Shown here: positions 24,901-37,580 of the stretch, piece by piece
How positions within the stretch are numbered: position 1 is the stretch's first letter
Layout: each line of letters begins with the position of its first letter
Assembly (NCBI GenBank): GCA_905221605.1
Contig: CAJNDS010002374.1
Location: 1-64,000, forward strand
Direction of reading: 5' to 3'
Source: Symbiodinium natans
Lineage: Eukaryota; Sar; Dinophyceae; Suessiales; Symbiodiniaceae
Length of the DNA: 64,000 nt
Position numbers and translations under genes: made by a program
Notes under the pieces: model-generated
Told to the model about the DNA's origin: nothing
The model's input: the letters and a program-made list of their open reading frames with translations, nothing else
Databases searched by the model: none

Positions 24901-27900
24901 AGACAGGCTGGTCATGATCCCCGGCCGTTGAGTTGGTGCCTGCTCGCGCTCATAGCACGAAAGTGTCAAGGCCAAGCAGCGGGTGGCCGGTCGTGTCTGG
25001 GTCACGTGCCAGTACCAGGCACAACTGGGTGCAGAGGGCATTGCCGGCGGGCTTTGGCACAGAATGGGCGAGAGAAGAGAAAAAACAAAATCCCCCCCTT
25101 TGTGTTTGCTGAGCCGGGCGTCTACCCGGCGCCGGACTCGAGGGGCACATACCGGCACCAGCGTTAGCTTCCTTTTCTTCTTCATGTTGATGCTCTGCTG
25201 AGCTGCTGAGCACATTTCGGCGCGTGGGGATGCGTGGGGTAAAGTGGGGTAACGTGGGGTAGCATGTGTGTGTGTGTGTTGCTGCCTGAAAGATCCTGAA
25301 AGTGTTCTCGGAAAACACAGCGGAGCTGGCAAGCATAAGTGCCTGCGGCACCCTTTCCCAAGCTTTTCGGTCAGGGACTGTCCAGTTCACAGGGCTCCCT
25401 GAATCAACTCACCGCTTACAGCTTTAAGTTATTAAGGGGGAGCATCACTACATACCAGAGCACATGAGCGTGCGATCAAGCCCCGTCACCTGGAGAATCA
25501 CACTCCTCGATCATGTCCAGCTTTCCGTTCCCGCAATGCCCTGCAGCAAGCTGCTCCACTGCGGCCCCCCAGAACCTCGAGAAGACCACAAAAGCTGCAG
25601 AAGTGTAACAGCTGACAGGTCTAGGCAGCTGCAAGTACTCAGCCTGAGCCTTTCCGATTCTGATGGTAACACTATTGTGACGAGCGGGAGAACACCAGGG
25701 ACCCAAGCCTTTGAGAAGAAGCCTGCCGCTACTTCTCTCAGCGCCCCCCCCTGTGCCTGAAGAGGTCTGCATCCAAGGGAGTGGTCCGCACCAGCATGGC
25801 GTCGATGGGGGTGACCAGCTTGCTGTTCTTCGTGTCCCTGAACCACTCCTTCTTCGCCTTCTCAACCCAGCGCAAGGCACTCGTGTCAACGACATCTCCC
25901 AAGCCGGCAGGGTCGCAAAGCGAGCGCACCTTCACTTTGCCGCCTTTTTCGGTCCAGCAAATGAAGCTGCTCTCCATCAGGTCCTTGATGTTGGGGTAGG
26001 AGATTTGCGAACAAGCTGTCGCGTCAAAGTCGTGGAGCCAGGCCAGAGCCTGGGTGTGAAGGAGCTTGGAGGGCCTTCGCATGATCAAGGAAGCGACGCG
26101 TGATGCTGGTGAAGCACCTGAGGGTGACTTCAGCGGGACCGGTCCCCAGTAGACCAAGCGAGAAAGGTCCGCTTGTCCCAGCTCCAGGAGCACTGGCTTC
26201 TGGCATTCGGCTGGTGCTGGGCTGAAGTGGGGACCGAGAATATCAAGCAACTCTGTCGCCAGCTCCAAACTACCCAAGACGACCTGCTGATCGGTTTCCT
26301 TCATGGCATGATGCCTACGAAGGGACTCAAAGTCGAAGGCAATCTTCTCGAAGGCCTTCTCCATTTGCTGCACAAACCGCTCTTCAGCAAGCATGTCCCA
26401 CGAGGCGAACTTGGAAAGCAACACCTTCAACTGTGAGTAGTAGTTCATGAGGCTGATCGTGTATTGCAAAGGAACTCCGTCAAGGGCATCTTCCAAGAGC
26501 GAGTGAAAGATCTGGGCTGCCTCCGTAGTGTACAGATACTTGCCCATGACCCTCCGCTGTGGAAAGGAGCCATCGGAGCACTTGCCTGGGCCATCTGCTG
26601 GCGGCGTGCAGCACGCAAGACACGCAGAAAAAGCAGCACGAAAAACATCAACAGGCAAGAACAACTCAAAAGGGTATGCCCAACGAGAACCCAATCACAT
26701 GGACTGATCTGCATCACCTTGCGCTTGCCACAGGACTGGGCGCAGGATTCGCGCGAGCCGCCTGGCACGGATATTTGGGGTATCTCAGGGCTCTCGGGAG
26801 GGTGGGGAGGGGGTGGGGGTGGCAGCTCAATATTCTCAGCAGAGAGAAATCGACAAAATCCAAACCCCACATGTAAGAATAAGAATACATGTTGACATGC
26901 GGAGATTCTACACATTCGTTTCAATGTCTACGACTACGAGAGTAGCATGTGGCAGCGACAACGACTTTCCAAAGGTCCGGCCATACATGGCGCTCTGGTC
27001 CTCAACGATTGCTGCAGTCATGACAATGGTGTCAAAGTGCATCCGCGTGAACTTGCCCTCAACTGCCAGCGCCGCTATCTGAGAGAACTTCTCAACGGAG
27101 TGTGCGAAGGAATGCTGCAGTTGCCTCTGCCGTCATACTGCAGATTCGTCACTCGGCATGTGTTCTGACTGACAGTTCCCCCCCCCCCCCTACCCCCACC
27201 GCCGGATGTGATCCCCCCTTTTATATGCCCCAAGCGGAACCAAGTTGCCTTGTAACTGCCATGCTGGTGTTCTCAACCCTCGCCATAGCCTGTGTGCGGA
27301 GCAAGGAACTCTTCCAAACATGTGAAAAAGCTATGGATCCGCAAACTCCGTAACAAACCACGAGAAAAGAACCACACACGATTTCCACTGCTGGCTTCGT
27401 AGCAGTCGTCACGGCATGCAGTGGCGCGCCACAGCTTCGGTAGGCTTGCTGCAAGGACTTCACGATGGCCAGCTCCCGATGCCTCTGCTGCGAAATCGCA
27501 TTAAAGTCCTGGAAGAAGCCGTTCATCTCCAGCACGATGGACTCGAACTAACAAGGGCGCATCAGAGCATCTTCGCTACTTTTGTCTTCATACTTTAAGC
27601 CAGCTGCTTCAAAGAGATTGGCCTCGTAGATGAAATCTTGGAACCTCATCTCCACGACCTTAAGTCAATATGCGAGCTCGCAGGTGCTAGCCTTAGCCTA
27701 AAAGGGGGCGCAGATGGCGTAAGAACCTCAGCCGGAGACCGTTCGGGGAATGTCGTCCACCTTCTCCTCGATCACGTCCAATTTCTGCACGACGGCCAGC
27801 AGCGCGTTCATCTGCTTCTGCTGGCCTGGCTGGGAACCAAAGAAATCTGGCAAAACGAAGGCCAAAGGATGCCAAAAGCAAAGTACCCAACAACAAATTC

Positions 27901-30900
27901 TTTCCGGGCATTTCGGGGCATTTCCAGGAGGCCTGAGCGAAGGTCGGTGAACTGCCTCTGGCTCTGGGCAGCAAGGTCGGCGATGCGTTGGTCCGTCTTG
28001 TCAAGTCGGCTGAGCGTTTCGTGGAGCAGGTCCTGCAGCGTTGGCAGCAGGGAGAATCAGATGACGGGTGACATGGGGCGACATTGGGCTTTGGAAACCT
28101 ACAGGCAGGTGGTTCATCGTCAATCGTGTGAAAAGCTGGGGTCCTGCACTTGGTCCAGCGACTCGTCCATTGCGTCCAGCCTGGTGTTCAGCTCCCCAAA
28201 GCGCTCATTAATCAGATCATGTGTGGATGCCGTGCTGGATTTGATGAGGTCTTCCAAGATGTAGCGGTTCGTATTCATGGCATCGGTTAGCTTGTCCACG
28301 GCAGCGTCGATTTGTGCACCGGTGCCGCTCAGCACGGCATCTTGAAGCTGGGCCATCTGCTCGCCGACGAACTCCTTCATCTTCTCAGTCTGCAACTCCG
28401 CATTGCACTGGGATGCTTGCATCATGTAGGCCAGGCGAGCGTTCTGTTCCTTCTGCGCCTGGTCGATCTTCGCCACGAGCTGCTGAGTTTGCTCTTTGGT
28501 TCGGTTCGCGTCCCTCTTCTCCATGTCTGCAAGTTGCTGGCGTGTTTGGGCGGCCTGCTGGTTCACCATGTTCTGGGTCTCCAAGATGTCCTCCTGCATC
28601 TTCTCCTGCTTCGCCAGCATCTTGTCCACCTCATATAAGGGCGCGATCACATTTACGCAAGCTGGCAAAAAAAAAAAAAAAGAGGGACAAGCGAGGCCAG
28701 AGAAGGAGAGACCAGGAGTTTTTGTACCCAAATAAACCGACGAGCGGAACACCTGGGATGACATGAAGTACTCGTGGAGGCGGCTCTGATACAGCTGAGC
28801 CAGCTCAGCAGTTGAAGCTCCCTCGCCTGAGAAGGGGAGAAAACTGTGACGTGGTCCGAATCTGCACATGTCCGCACCAAGCAGTGGAAACTTGTAGCAG
28901 CGTAGCACACAGAAGCCCAGCCTGTGGCCAGCGCCTGCATCTCACACATCCACTGATCACCGAATGCCTCGGGTCAACTACAAAGGCACAAGAGCTAAGA
29001 AAAGACGCGAGCTTCAGACCGCGACGCGAGACAACTCAAAACCATCGGACTGCCACTCAACCATACTCCTAACCATCGGGCACCTTCGTGCAGGACTCCT
29101 CCTTGACGATCTCTTCAGGGGCATTCGACGCGAGCATCTCGAAAGAAAGGTTGAGCTCCGGCCGCCAGGTCTTGAACTCAATCTTTCGCATCCCGGGAAA
29201 AGCAGAGAAAGCGGAGGCTTGCAGGAGCGCCGTCTTGGATTTGGGGTCTGACTTGCAGTCCTCGAAGTTTGGCACCTTCTCCCCAACATTGATATCCGGG
29301 CAGTCGAGATCCATGCTCATCACTTCGCAGACAAACTTCACGTAGCTGCTTTGCGACAGCGCGAGGACTTCTCCTGCAACGCCATCTCCTTGGATTCCCT
29401 CTCGTTCTGCTGCTGCCTGCAAGGCCTGGGCCTGGCAATCCGTGTCACCCGCACAGGCGGACAAGGCTTCGCCCTCTGCCGCAGAAATGCCTTTCGCAGC
29501 ATCGCACTTCGTTTGCTGGGCTTCCTTCGGGGAGCGCATCTTCTGCTCCGAGAGTTGCACCTCCGCGCCCTTGCAGTCCTTCTTCCCAAGGCCGATGTAG
29601 CAGGTCCCGGAGACCATCTGGGCGGCCTTGCACTCCTTGTCCGCGTGGCAGGCCTGCTTGCAGATGGTGTCGGTGCCGGCATTCGGGAAGATGCCCATGT
29701 CGGCGCAGAGACCCGCCACGGGGAGCGGCCTCCAGGGAACGGAGCCGAAGGTGTTCTTGTCCTCACACTCCACGGGACCGCTCACGCTGCCCGCCGTGTC
29801 CTTCACGTAGATGGCGCCGCGGCCGCCAAAGCGGCAGTACCCCGTCGGAACTGGCGCATCCGTAGCTGTGAAGGACCATCGCCGACAGCCGTCGCACTCT
29901 TTGCACGCGTCCTGGCACTGCACCGGCGCACTCACTTCTCCGACCGCAGCTGCGAGATCCGTGCAAATGGCATCATCGACTTGGATGGAAGCGCCGTAGG
30001 CGAAGCAAAAGCCAGCTGCCTTCTCGGTGTGCGTCGTGAGGTTCTCCAGCTTGCCTGTACGAAGCAAAAGAGGAAAAGCACCAAAGGAATCAACTGAAAA
30101 TAGAGAGCGAACCCCCCCCAGCTCTCAAGGAGCCCACTGACAAACTTCGAAAACACATTGGACCGAGCCTTCAAAGCCGTTCTGGAGAAGCTGTCCCATG
30201 TCGCTGTCTTCGTCTTCGCCATCCTCTACTTTGACGTCGATGTCGGTGTCGAGAACATCGGGAGCAAGGTCAGGAAGGCTGTCGTGGACTCCCTTGTTGA
30301 TCGGGGCCATGATTGGCGCCGTGACTTGATCAACCAGCTTCTCAAAGGGTGTCAGGGCGAAGCCGAAGATATCCCGCAAGAAGCCATCGAGTGCTTCAAG
30401 CAACTTCTGCATTGTAAAGGAATAGCATCCGAATAGTGGGACGCAAACCTTATGCGTTTTGCTCAGCGCCTTGTCGAACTTTACGACCTGTAGGACGAAT
30501 GGGGGGTTGAGGGTTGAGGACTGAGGAGGGGATGCAAGAAGTGAGAAGAAGTCACGCGGCAGCACCATTCCAGGCAAGACGCCGGCCCCAAGAAGGTGTC
30601 GAACATCTTCTTCCCCGCCTTGAACTTGTCCACCATGTCATCCGGAAACCGTTCGATCAGCGCCCTGATCTTCTCCACAAAGCTTGCCGGGATGATCTCC
30701 AAGTCCAGAACTGCTGTCAAGACCCGAGCCAGAGTTGATGTCGCTGTTGGCATCCATGTGCAGACGCCCATGCTCTGCCCGATGCTCTTGGCCGCCACGG
30801 CGTTCTTGGGTGGGAATGCCACCAATCTCAGTGCCGGAATGGCCTTGTCCAAGTATGCCAGCTTCTCCTGAAGGTCTCCGCTGAAGCCGCAGAACTTGTC

Positions 30901-33900
30901 CAAGACTGGCAGCACCTTCTTGTCGAGAAAGACTTGCACTTTGGTGAGGATCTTGTCAAGCATCGAGACGACTTTCTTCACGACCGGCTCCAGCGCTCTT
31001 GCCAGCACGCCCACAAGCGGCAATTTCGAGGCCATCTTGACGAACCGGCCTACCGCCTCAGCAGCCAAGCTGATTGTGTCGAGACTCTCGCTCACGATGG
31101 AGCCGATTTCGTGCATCTGGCAGCCCTTGTCAGCCGCCTGAAGCAGTCCCTCCTCTCCCTGCTCTCCCTCTGCTCTCCCCGCTCTCCCTCCAGTCTCCTC
31201 TCTTACCTCATCTCTTCTTTTCTGTCCTCTCTGTCCTCTCTGTCCTCTCTGTCCTCTCTGTCCTCTCTGTCCTCTCTGTCCTCTCTGTCCTCTCTGTCCT
31301 CCCTGTCCTCCCTGTCCTCCCTGTCCTCCCTGTCCTCCCTGTCCTCCCTTCCTCCCTTCCTCCCTTCCTCTCTTCCTCTCTTCTGGTCCTCTCGTTCCCT
31401 GCTTCTCGCCTCCGTGAAAACCTGGAACAGGGCCGACGTCTCCAAGCCCGCCACCTGGTCAGGGGGGAGACTCTTCCCCTTTTGCCCCCCCTTGGTGTGC
31501 TTGTGAGAACTCTGTGAGAACTCTGTGAGAACTCTGTGAGAACTCTGTGAGAACTCTGTGAGAACTCTGGGGTATTTTTGAGAAGGGTGTTTGCCTTCTC
31601 CTGGACGGTGTTCAGGTCTGCTTCCATCTGCGTGCCGTGCTTTGGACAGAGGGGGGGGCCCGGCTCCCCCAAGGCCGCGAGGAACTGCCCCGCGAGAGCC
31701 AGCGGGCCGCCGGCTCCCGCGAGCAGCTTGGAAAGGTCGCTTGCGCTGATCTTCAAAGGCTTGGCCTCGAACAGCCCAACCACTTCATCTCCGACGCCGA
31801 ACTCGCCCACAAGGCTCTCCGCCGAGCTCGCCAGCTTGGCGACACCTTCGCCCTCCATTCTCTCCAGAACTTTCTGCATGAAAGGATGAGTGGAGTGGAG
31901 GCTCCCTTGAAGGAAGATCCCTTTGTTCGCCCTCTGCTCGCCCATCCAGGACTGAAGCGCCTCCGCAAACTTCGTCAACTCTTCCACAACTTCCCCGGGA
32001 ATCCCCAAGCTCTCCAGCTGCTCTTCCGCGAGCGCCGTGAAGCGCTGGGTGATTTGAGACTTCATCTCAACAAGGGAGTCCTGGAAGAATCGCCGGATCA
32101 TCTCCTCGCAGAGCGTGGAGATGTGCTTCTTGAAGGCTCTTGAGAGCTTCTTCTTGTCCCAGGTCTTCAGGTCCGAGGCCTGTCCCTTGATAGCCTCGAC
32201 CATCGAGAAGTCACCCTGGAGAAGCGTGGTCACTGCGCCCACGAGCTTCTTCCAGGCCGACCTGAAACAGAAAGACGCAACACGACTTGGTCCGTCCGAA
32301 ACTTTGCATGACGGAGATTGCCAAACATCACTCTGCATCACGGAGAGCAACTCTCGAAGGCACGCAGACAAAACTCTCTATCGTCTTAGGTGGATCATTC
32401 AGAGGCTTGTGTCCGGCTCCAGCTCTCACAAACGCTTGAACAGCAATGTGTTACGCACGCAACTCCTGCTATGCGATGCAAATGGTAAAGTTTATGACAA
32501 GCGCTCTCTTGTCCCGGCTCCCGCCTGACTTCGTCCTTCTGGGCCTCCGTGAGCGCGGTCTGCTTGCTCAGCTTCTCCTCAAAGTTCACCTCGGCGTCGG
32601 CGATCTGAGCCTCTGCGGCTTGCTGGACCTGCTCCTTGAGGTTGGTCTGAAGAGCGGCACCCTGCTGCTTCAACCCTTCAAGGAGTGCGTCGGAGAGGTC
32701 TTGTATGACGGGTTGCACGCTCTGCAGGAGGCCGGAGGGCGAAGATTTCTGGATGCTTGAAAGGTGCTGCTTCAGGCTCGAGGGGGAGGAGGCGAGAGCC
32801 TTCTTGAGGGCCTTACGACACTCGTTTTCTGCCACCTTGGCCACGGCCGATGCCGTGGAGCCCAGCAGCCTCTCTGCCTCCACCAAGACGACGTCAGGTG
32901 CCAGGCCGAGGCCTCCCTGGAGGCCCAACACGGAGGCCGACAAGAAGCCTGAGGACTCCACGCACATGGGCCCCACGAAGGTGCTGAGGAGCGTCCCCCC
33001 AACCTCCTCGGCGTCCTCCGCAACGCATTCAAGCAGCCGAAAAGTCACGTCGCGCAGCTGGCCTCCAAGCCAAGGCACACCCCCCACTGCTCCGCACCTA
33101 CGCCACCCGGTCCTCCCGTGACCCGTTTCCGTCCCCTCCCCTTCCCCCGTGTTTTACTCTTTCGACAGGAATGAGGGTTGTCGTTCAAGCTTCAAGGCTC
33201 AGAGTTAGAATGTAGAGGGTCGAAGGCTTAGGATCGTGTTTGCTACGCGGTGCGGGGGTTTTGAGGTTCTAAGTACCAGGTTCAGACTCTGGTCGTGAAT
33301 TCGAGCGCCGACTGCCGCCCGAGGTTCTGCCCTCCTCTAGCTCGTGACAATCAGAACATGGCGAACGCGAGTTCGTGGCGATTTGGCGGATTTTGGCGGA
33401 GTTTCGGTGATTTTCCTTGTGAGATGTTTAGCCCAATTCCCGTGCCGCCGCCATGTGTCCCGTCACTTCGTCCCGCAGTACACCACCCCTAGCACATATA
33501 TGTCCCGTTGGCCACCGCCCAGAATGCCCGCAGCCCGTTTTGCTTGGCACAAAAAGGGGAAAAAGACCCTTCTCAGCCGCTCCAACCCCCGAAACAAACA
33601 GAAAAAGTCTCCTGCGTCTGGATCTCCTTCTGCAGCTCCTCCAAAGCTCTTTTCTGAACGTGTTCCCTACGTTGACGAACCTCGTCTTTGACGCGCTTCT
33701 CCACTTGAGATGCCACCGGCACCACAATGGTCTGAAGCTTTTTAAAGCTGAAGCTCGTGAAAGTCTGCTTTGCGCCTCTCACGAAGCTCGCCAGAGTCTT
33801 GCCGAACCCTTCCGCCTTCTTCTTGTCGAAGGGCAGCGTGCACTTACCGGCGTCGGACTCGGGCAGTGCCTCCAGCAGCGTGCGCTGGATCACGTCCCCG

Positions 33901-36900
33901 GCATTCTTGGCCATCGTCTTGGTCCAAGCCTCTCCTTGTTGCACGTGGCTACGGAGAGCTTTGATGGCGTCCTTCACCGCCAACTCAGACTCTTCCAACA
34001 CGACCTTTGCCGGCCCGATCAGCTTCACTTCTGGGGGCGTGATCTGTCTAAAGACCTCGTTGGCACCCTCCTCCGTGGAGCTCAGCACGCCTGACAAAGG
34101 GGGGTTGTGGGTCCAGGGCGAACTCTTTTGAAGCATCTCACACGCTACGAGATTGCCAGATGCTGCGCCACGCTGCGCCCCCAGCCTGACACGATTGTTC
34201 CGAGGCCATTCGACCCATCATTGACGGATGTGAGGAGGCTGGAGATTTGCCTGGCGGTCCATTCTGCAAGGCGCTCCACCAAGAAGGATTGCGCGTCACA
34301 GGCCAGTTGAACCATTTGTGTCTTGAAGCTCTCGTAGAGCTTTCCTCGCAAGAAGCCCTTTGTCTCCGTGGTAAGGTTCTTCATTTGGGTTTTCAGGACA
34401 GTCGGAAACTTCTTCAGCTCGACTTTCACTGCGCCGCTGACATTCTTGACCCAGACCTTGCTCTTCTCCATGGTGGGGGCCACGGCCTTGAGGGCGGCAT
34501 CCTTGAGCTCTCCCAAGCCCGAAGGGCCCGAAGGGCCCGAAGTCCCCTTCTTTGAGCTCTCGCCTTTGGCCTTGGCAAACTCCTCCTTGGCGATAATCAC
34601 GGTTGTGGCAGATCCCGTTGCGAAGCCCTGGCGAAGCACGTCCATGGGTTCGACCACCAAAGCATCGACGATGCTTTCCGTTTGCTCCGTCAGCTGAGCG
34701 GAAACGAAGCCCATGATCTCCAGGACCAAAGCTCGGCCGATGTTGCTGACTCTGCCCTTCACCTGAAGCACAAAAGCCCTTGTCAAGGACTCTGCGGCCT
34801 TGTCGTCGAGCCCAACCATCACTGCGCCGCGACCGGCCAATGCTTCCAAAGGGCCTTGAATGACGCCAAAGGCCTGAAGGACACGCCATGACACAGCTGG
34901 GGGCTTCTTCCGTGACGACCCGGAAGAAAAGACAAAGAAAGTCCGGTTCCTGCCTCCTCGATGAGCGTGTTCACAGCACCGGTACTGGACTTGGTGATTT
35001 CCTCCATCCACGCTTCGGACACTCCTTGGCACAGACCATCAACGCAGGGGTTTTGGAGCCCTCTTTTCTTTCTGGAGAGAGAACTGGGGCTTTTGACAGC
35101 TTCGGCTTCAAGCCGAGCGTCCTCGAATCACGTCCTTCACAATGGCCCCGATGTTGCCGAGCTGGTACGGCGGCATGAAGGATCCCATGAGATTGGCCGA
35201 GTTGGTTTTGAGCTCCTTCAACAACAAGTCTTTCTGGCTTTAAAGAACTGATCTGCTTTTGTTCGCTTGTTTTTGTAAGGGGTTTCTTCCAATGTTTGTG
35301 TTCGGTGTTTTTGTATTTGTTGCCGCTGTTATTGGGTTGAGGTGCTATAAGAGCTACCGGCCTTTAGAAGCAAGTCTTCGGTCTTGGACAGAATCTCCGT
35401 TTTGTCCGTCGTGGAAACGCCCGCCTCCTGCATCAAACATGCTAAGCTCCCAGGAGCGCATGACACATCTTTGCAAGCAAGTCACTTGACAACTTGACAC
35501 ACTTCAGGGAGTTCCCCCAAAAGTCTGCCCCACCTCCAGCTGGCTGTCAAGATCCTCCTTGACCTGCTCGCTGATGGCCGGCAGTAGGTTGCCGAACTGT
35601 GTCCCAGGGTCCATCTCCTGGAAAACCGATCCTCAATAAAACTTTCTCTCAAAGCCATGTAATAAACAAATCCGCCTATCCCCCCATATCCCCCCCCCCT
35701 CCTCCCACCGCTTTTAGCTCCTTCAGGGTCTGGTTGACGGCGCCGACGGCGTCGGCCAGGACTGGCTGCAGAGAGCTCATGTCGGTCAACGACAAGCGGC
35801 CGGCAGCTTGCCTAAGTTGAGAGCAACAAGCGAACTGTGCCCTGGCGCTGGCAGTGCTGGCAAGTCACAGCACACCAAGGGGAGAGAAATGAACTTTCGG
35901 AACTTTAAGAAGGATCTGCTTCCTTGTCATGCACTACCCCATCTCCAACTGTATAAATAGCAACATTTCGGGGTACTCGACCGCTCCAAGCACTGTCACG
36001 TACAGCATGTTTGGCGACGACACGGAATGCTGTACGTAGCAGTCAGGGTTCTTACATGTTCGCGGTATGAACGTTGAATGGATGCAATGACCCGTCGACC
36101 TGCCGCCCACCCGAAACCCTGAACGGTGCTTGTGCAGACCGGCTTGCAGCTCCCCAAATGAAAAGTTGCTGACTTTTTTTCACTTTGGTCGCCGAGCTGC
36201 TTGACCTGCGCCTCGACCTTCTCCCGCAGCTGCTGGCCGGTTGATTTCCAGAGCTTCTGGACCTCAATCGACGTAGTGGCCGTAATGGTGCGAAGGATCA
36301 TGGTGCCGCGGGATTTCACGGGATCCGGAAGCGTGCTTAACTTCTCCTGCAAGAAGGCGGAGAATTGCACCTCTACGTCGGCTACGAAGTCGCTGCCATC
36401 ACCTCCCGGAAGCAGTCGCGAAGACACCTGTGAAAGCAAGACGTCGATCAAGGAATCGGAAGGCGAACTGGCATCCTCGGCTTTGAGGGCCCCAACTGCT
36501 AGCTCTTCAATGCTCAGGTTTGAAACATTTGCTTTGCGACTGCTTTGCGACCTCTGCCATGGAATCTCGCTTAAAGAGGAACCACACGCCAAGCCTCTGC
36601 CCCCATGACCGACTTCAAAGGAGCCATGAACGTGTCGATGTTCAACATGTCTTCGAACTTGTCCCGCATGGACGCCTGCGCCGCATCCTGCAGATCCTCG
36701 ACAATTTCCCCGAGCTTCTCCTTCAAAACGGGGGAGGCTGTCTCCCCACGTGTCGTTCCAAGGGGGCTGTGTCCCCCCACGTGTGTGTGAGAGTAGATTT
36801 TTCAAAGAAGAATGAGAAAAACAGCGCGCCTGGACCAGCTTCGAGCCTTTGTCCTCCATGAGATCCCAGAAGGCCTTCAGAGACCCGGCGGGCAAACCGG

Positions 36901-37536
36901 GCAAACCCGATTTCCCGCTCTTGCCGCCTTTGCCGCGGGGCCGCGTCGCAGGCATCGTCATGTTGCCTGAAACGTGGACTTCAAGCAACGCGACTTGGGA
37001 AGCTCCTTCCTGGCAGCGGCTGAAATATTTAAAGGAAAAGGGCCATGAAGAAAGCATGACAAACAAGAAGAGCTCTGAAGACCGTGAGCTCGATGCACTG
37101 CCCCCCCCCCCCCCCGGCTTCCCCCTGAATTCGCTTCTCCTTGGGCTTGTACTTCTCCAGGTCTCGGCAGGTCGACGGATCTCCGCGATCTTCAGGTCGG
37201 ATGCTGGGGTTAAAGGCGGCTTCGTGGTCGCAGTTGTTCCGCTGAGATGGGTCGAACTCGCAGTACCCCATCTCCGACGTGGTGAAGCACTTCGGGCAGG
37301 CCTCTCTTGGCACAAGCCCCTCTTTGCACTCATGCCTCACTTCCCTCTCCCTTGTTTGCTGCCCTCTCCTCCACACAACTGATGAGCCCCGAGACCGGGC
37401 TTCTTTGGAAGGGATCGCCTCTTTCCCTCTCCCTCCCTCTCCCTCTCCCTCCCTCTCCTTCTCCCTCCCTCTCCCTCCCCCCTCCCTCCTTCTTTTCTTT
37501 GTAGTTGGGGTTGCGGGGTGGGGGGGCGGGGGGGGG

Positions 37537-37580
<44 letters not shown>

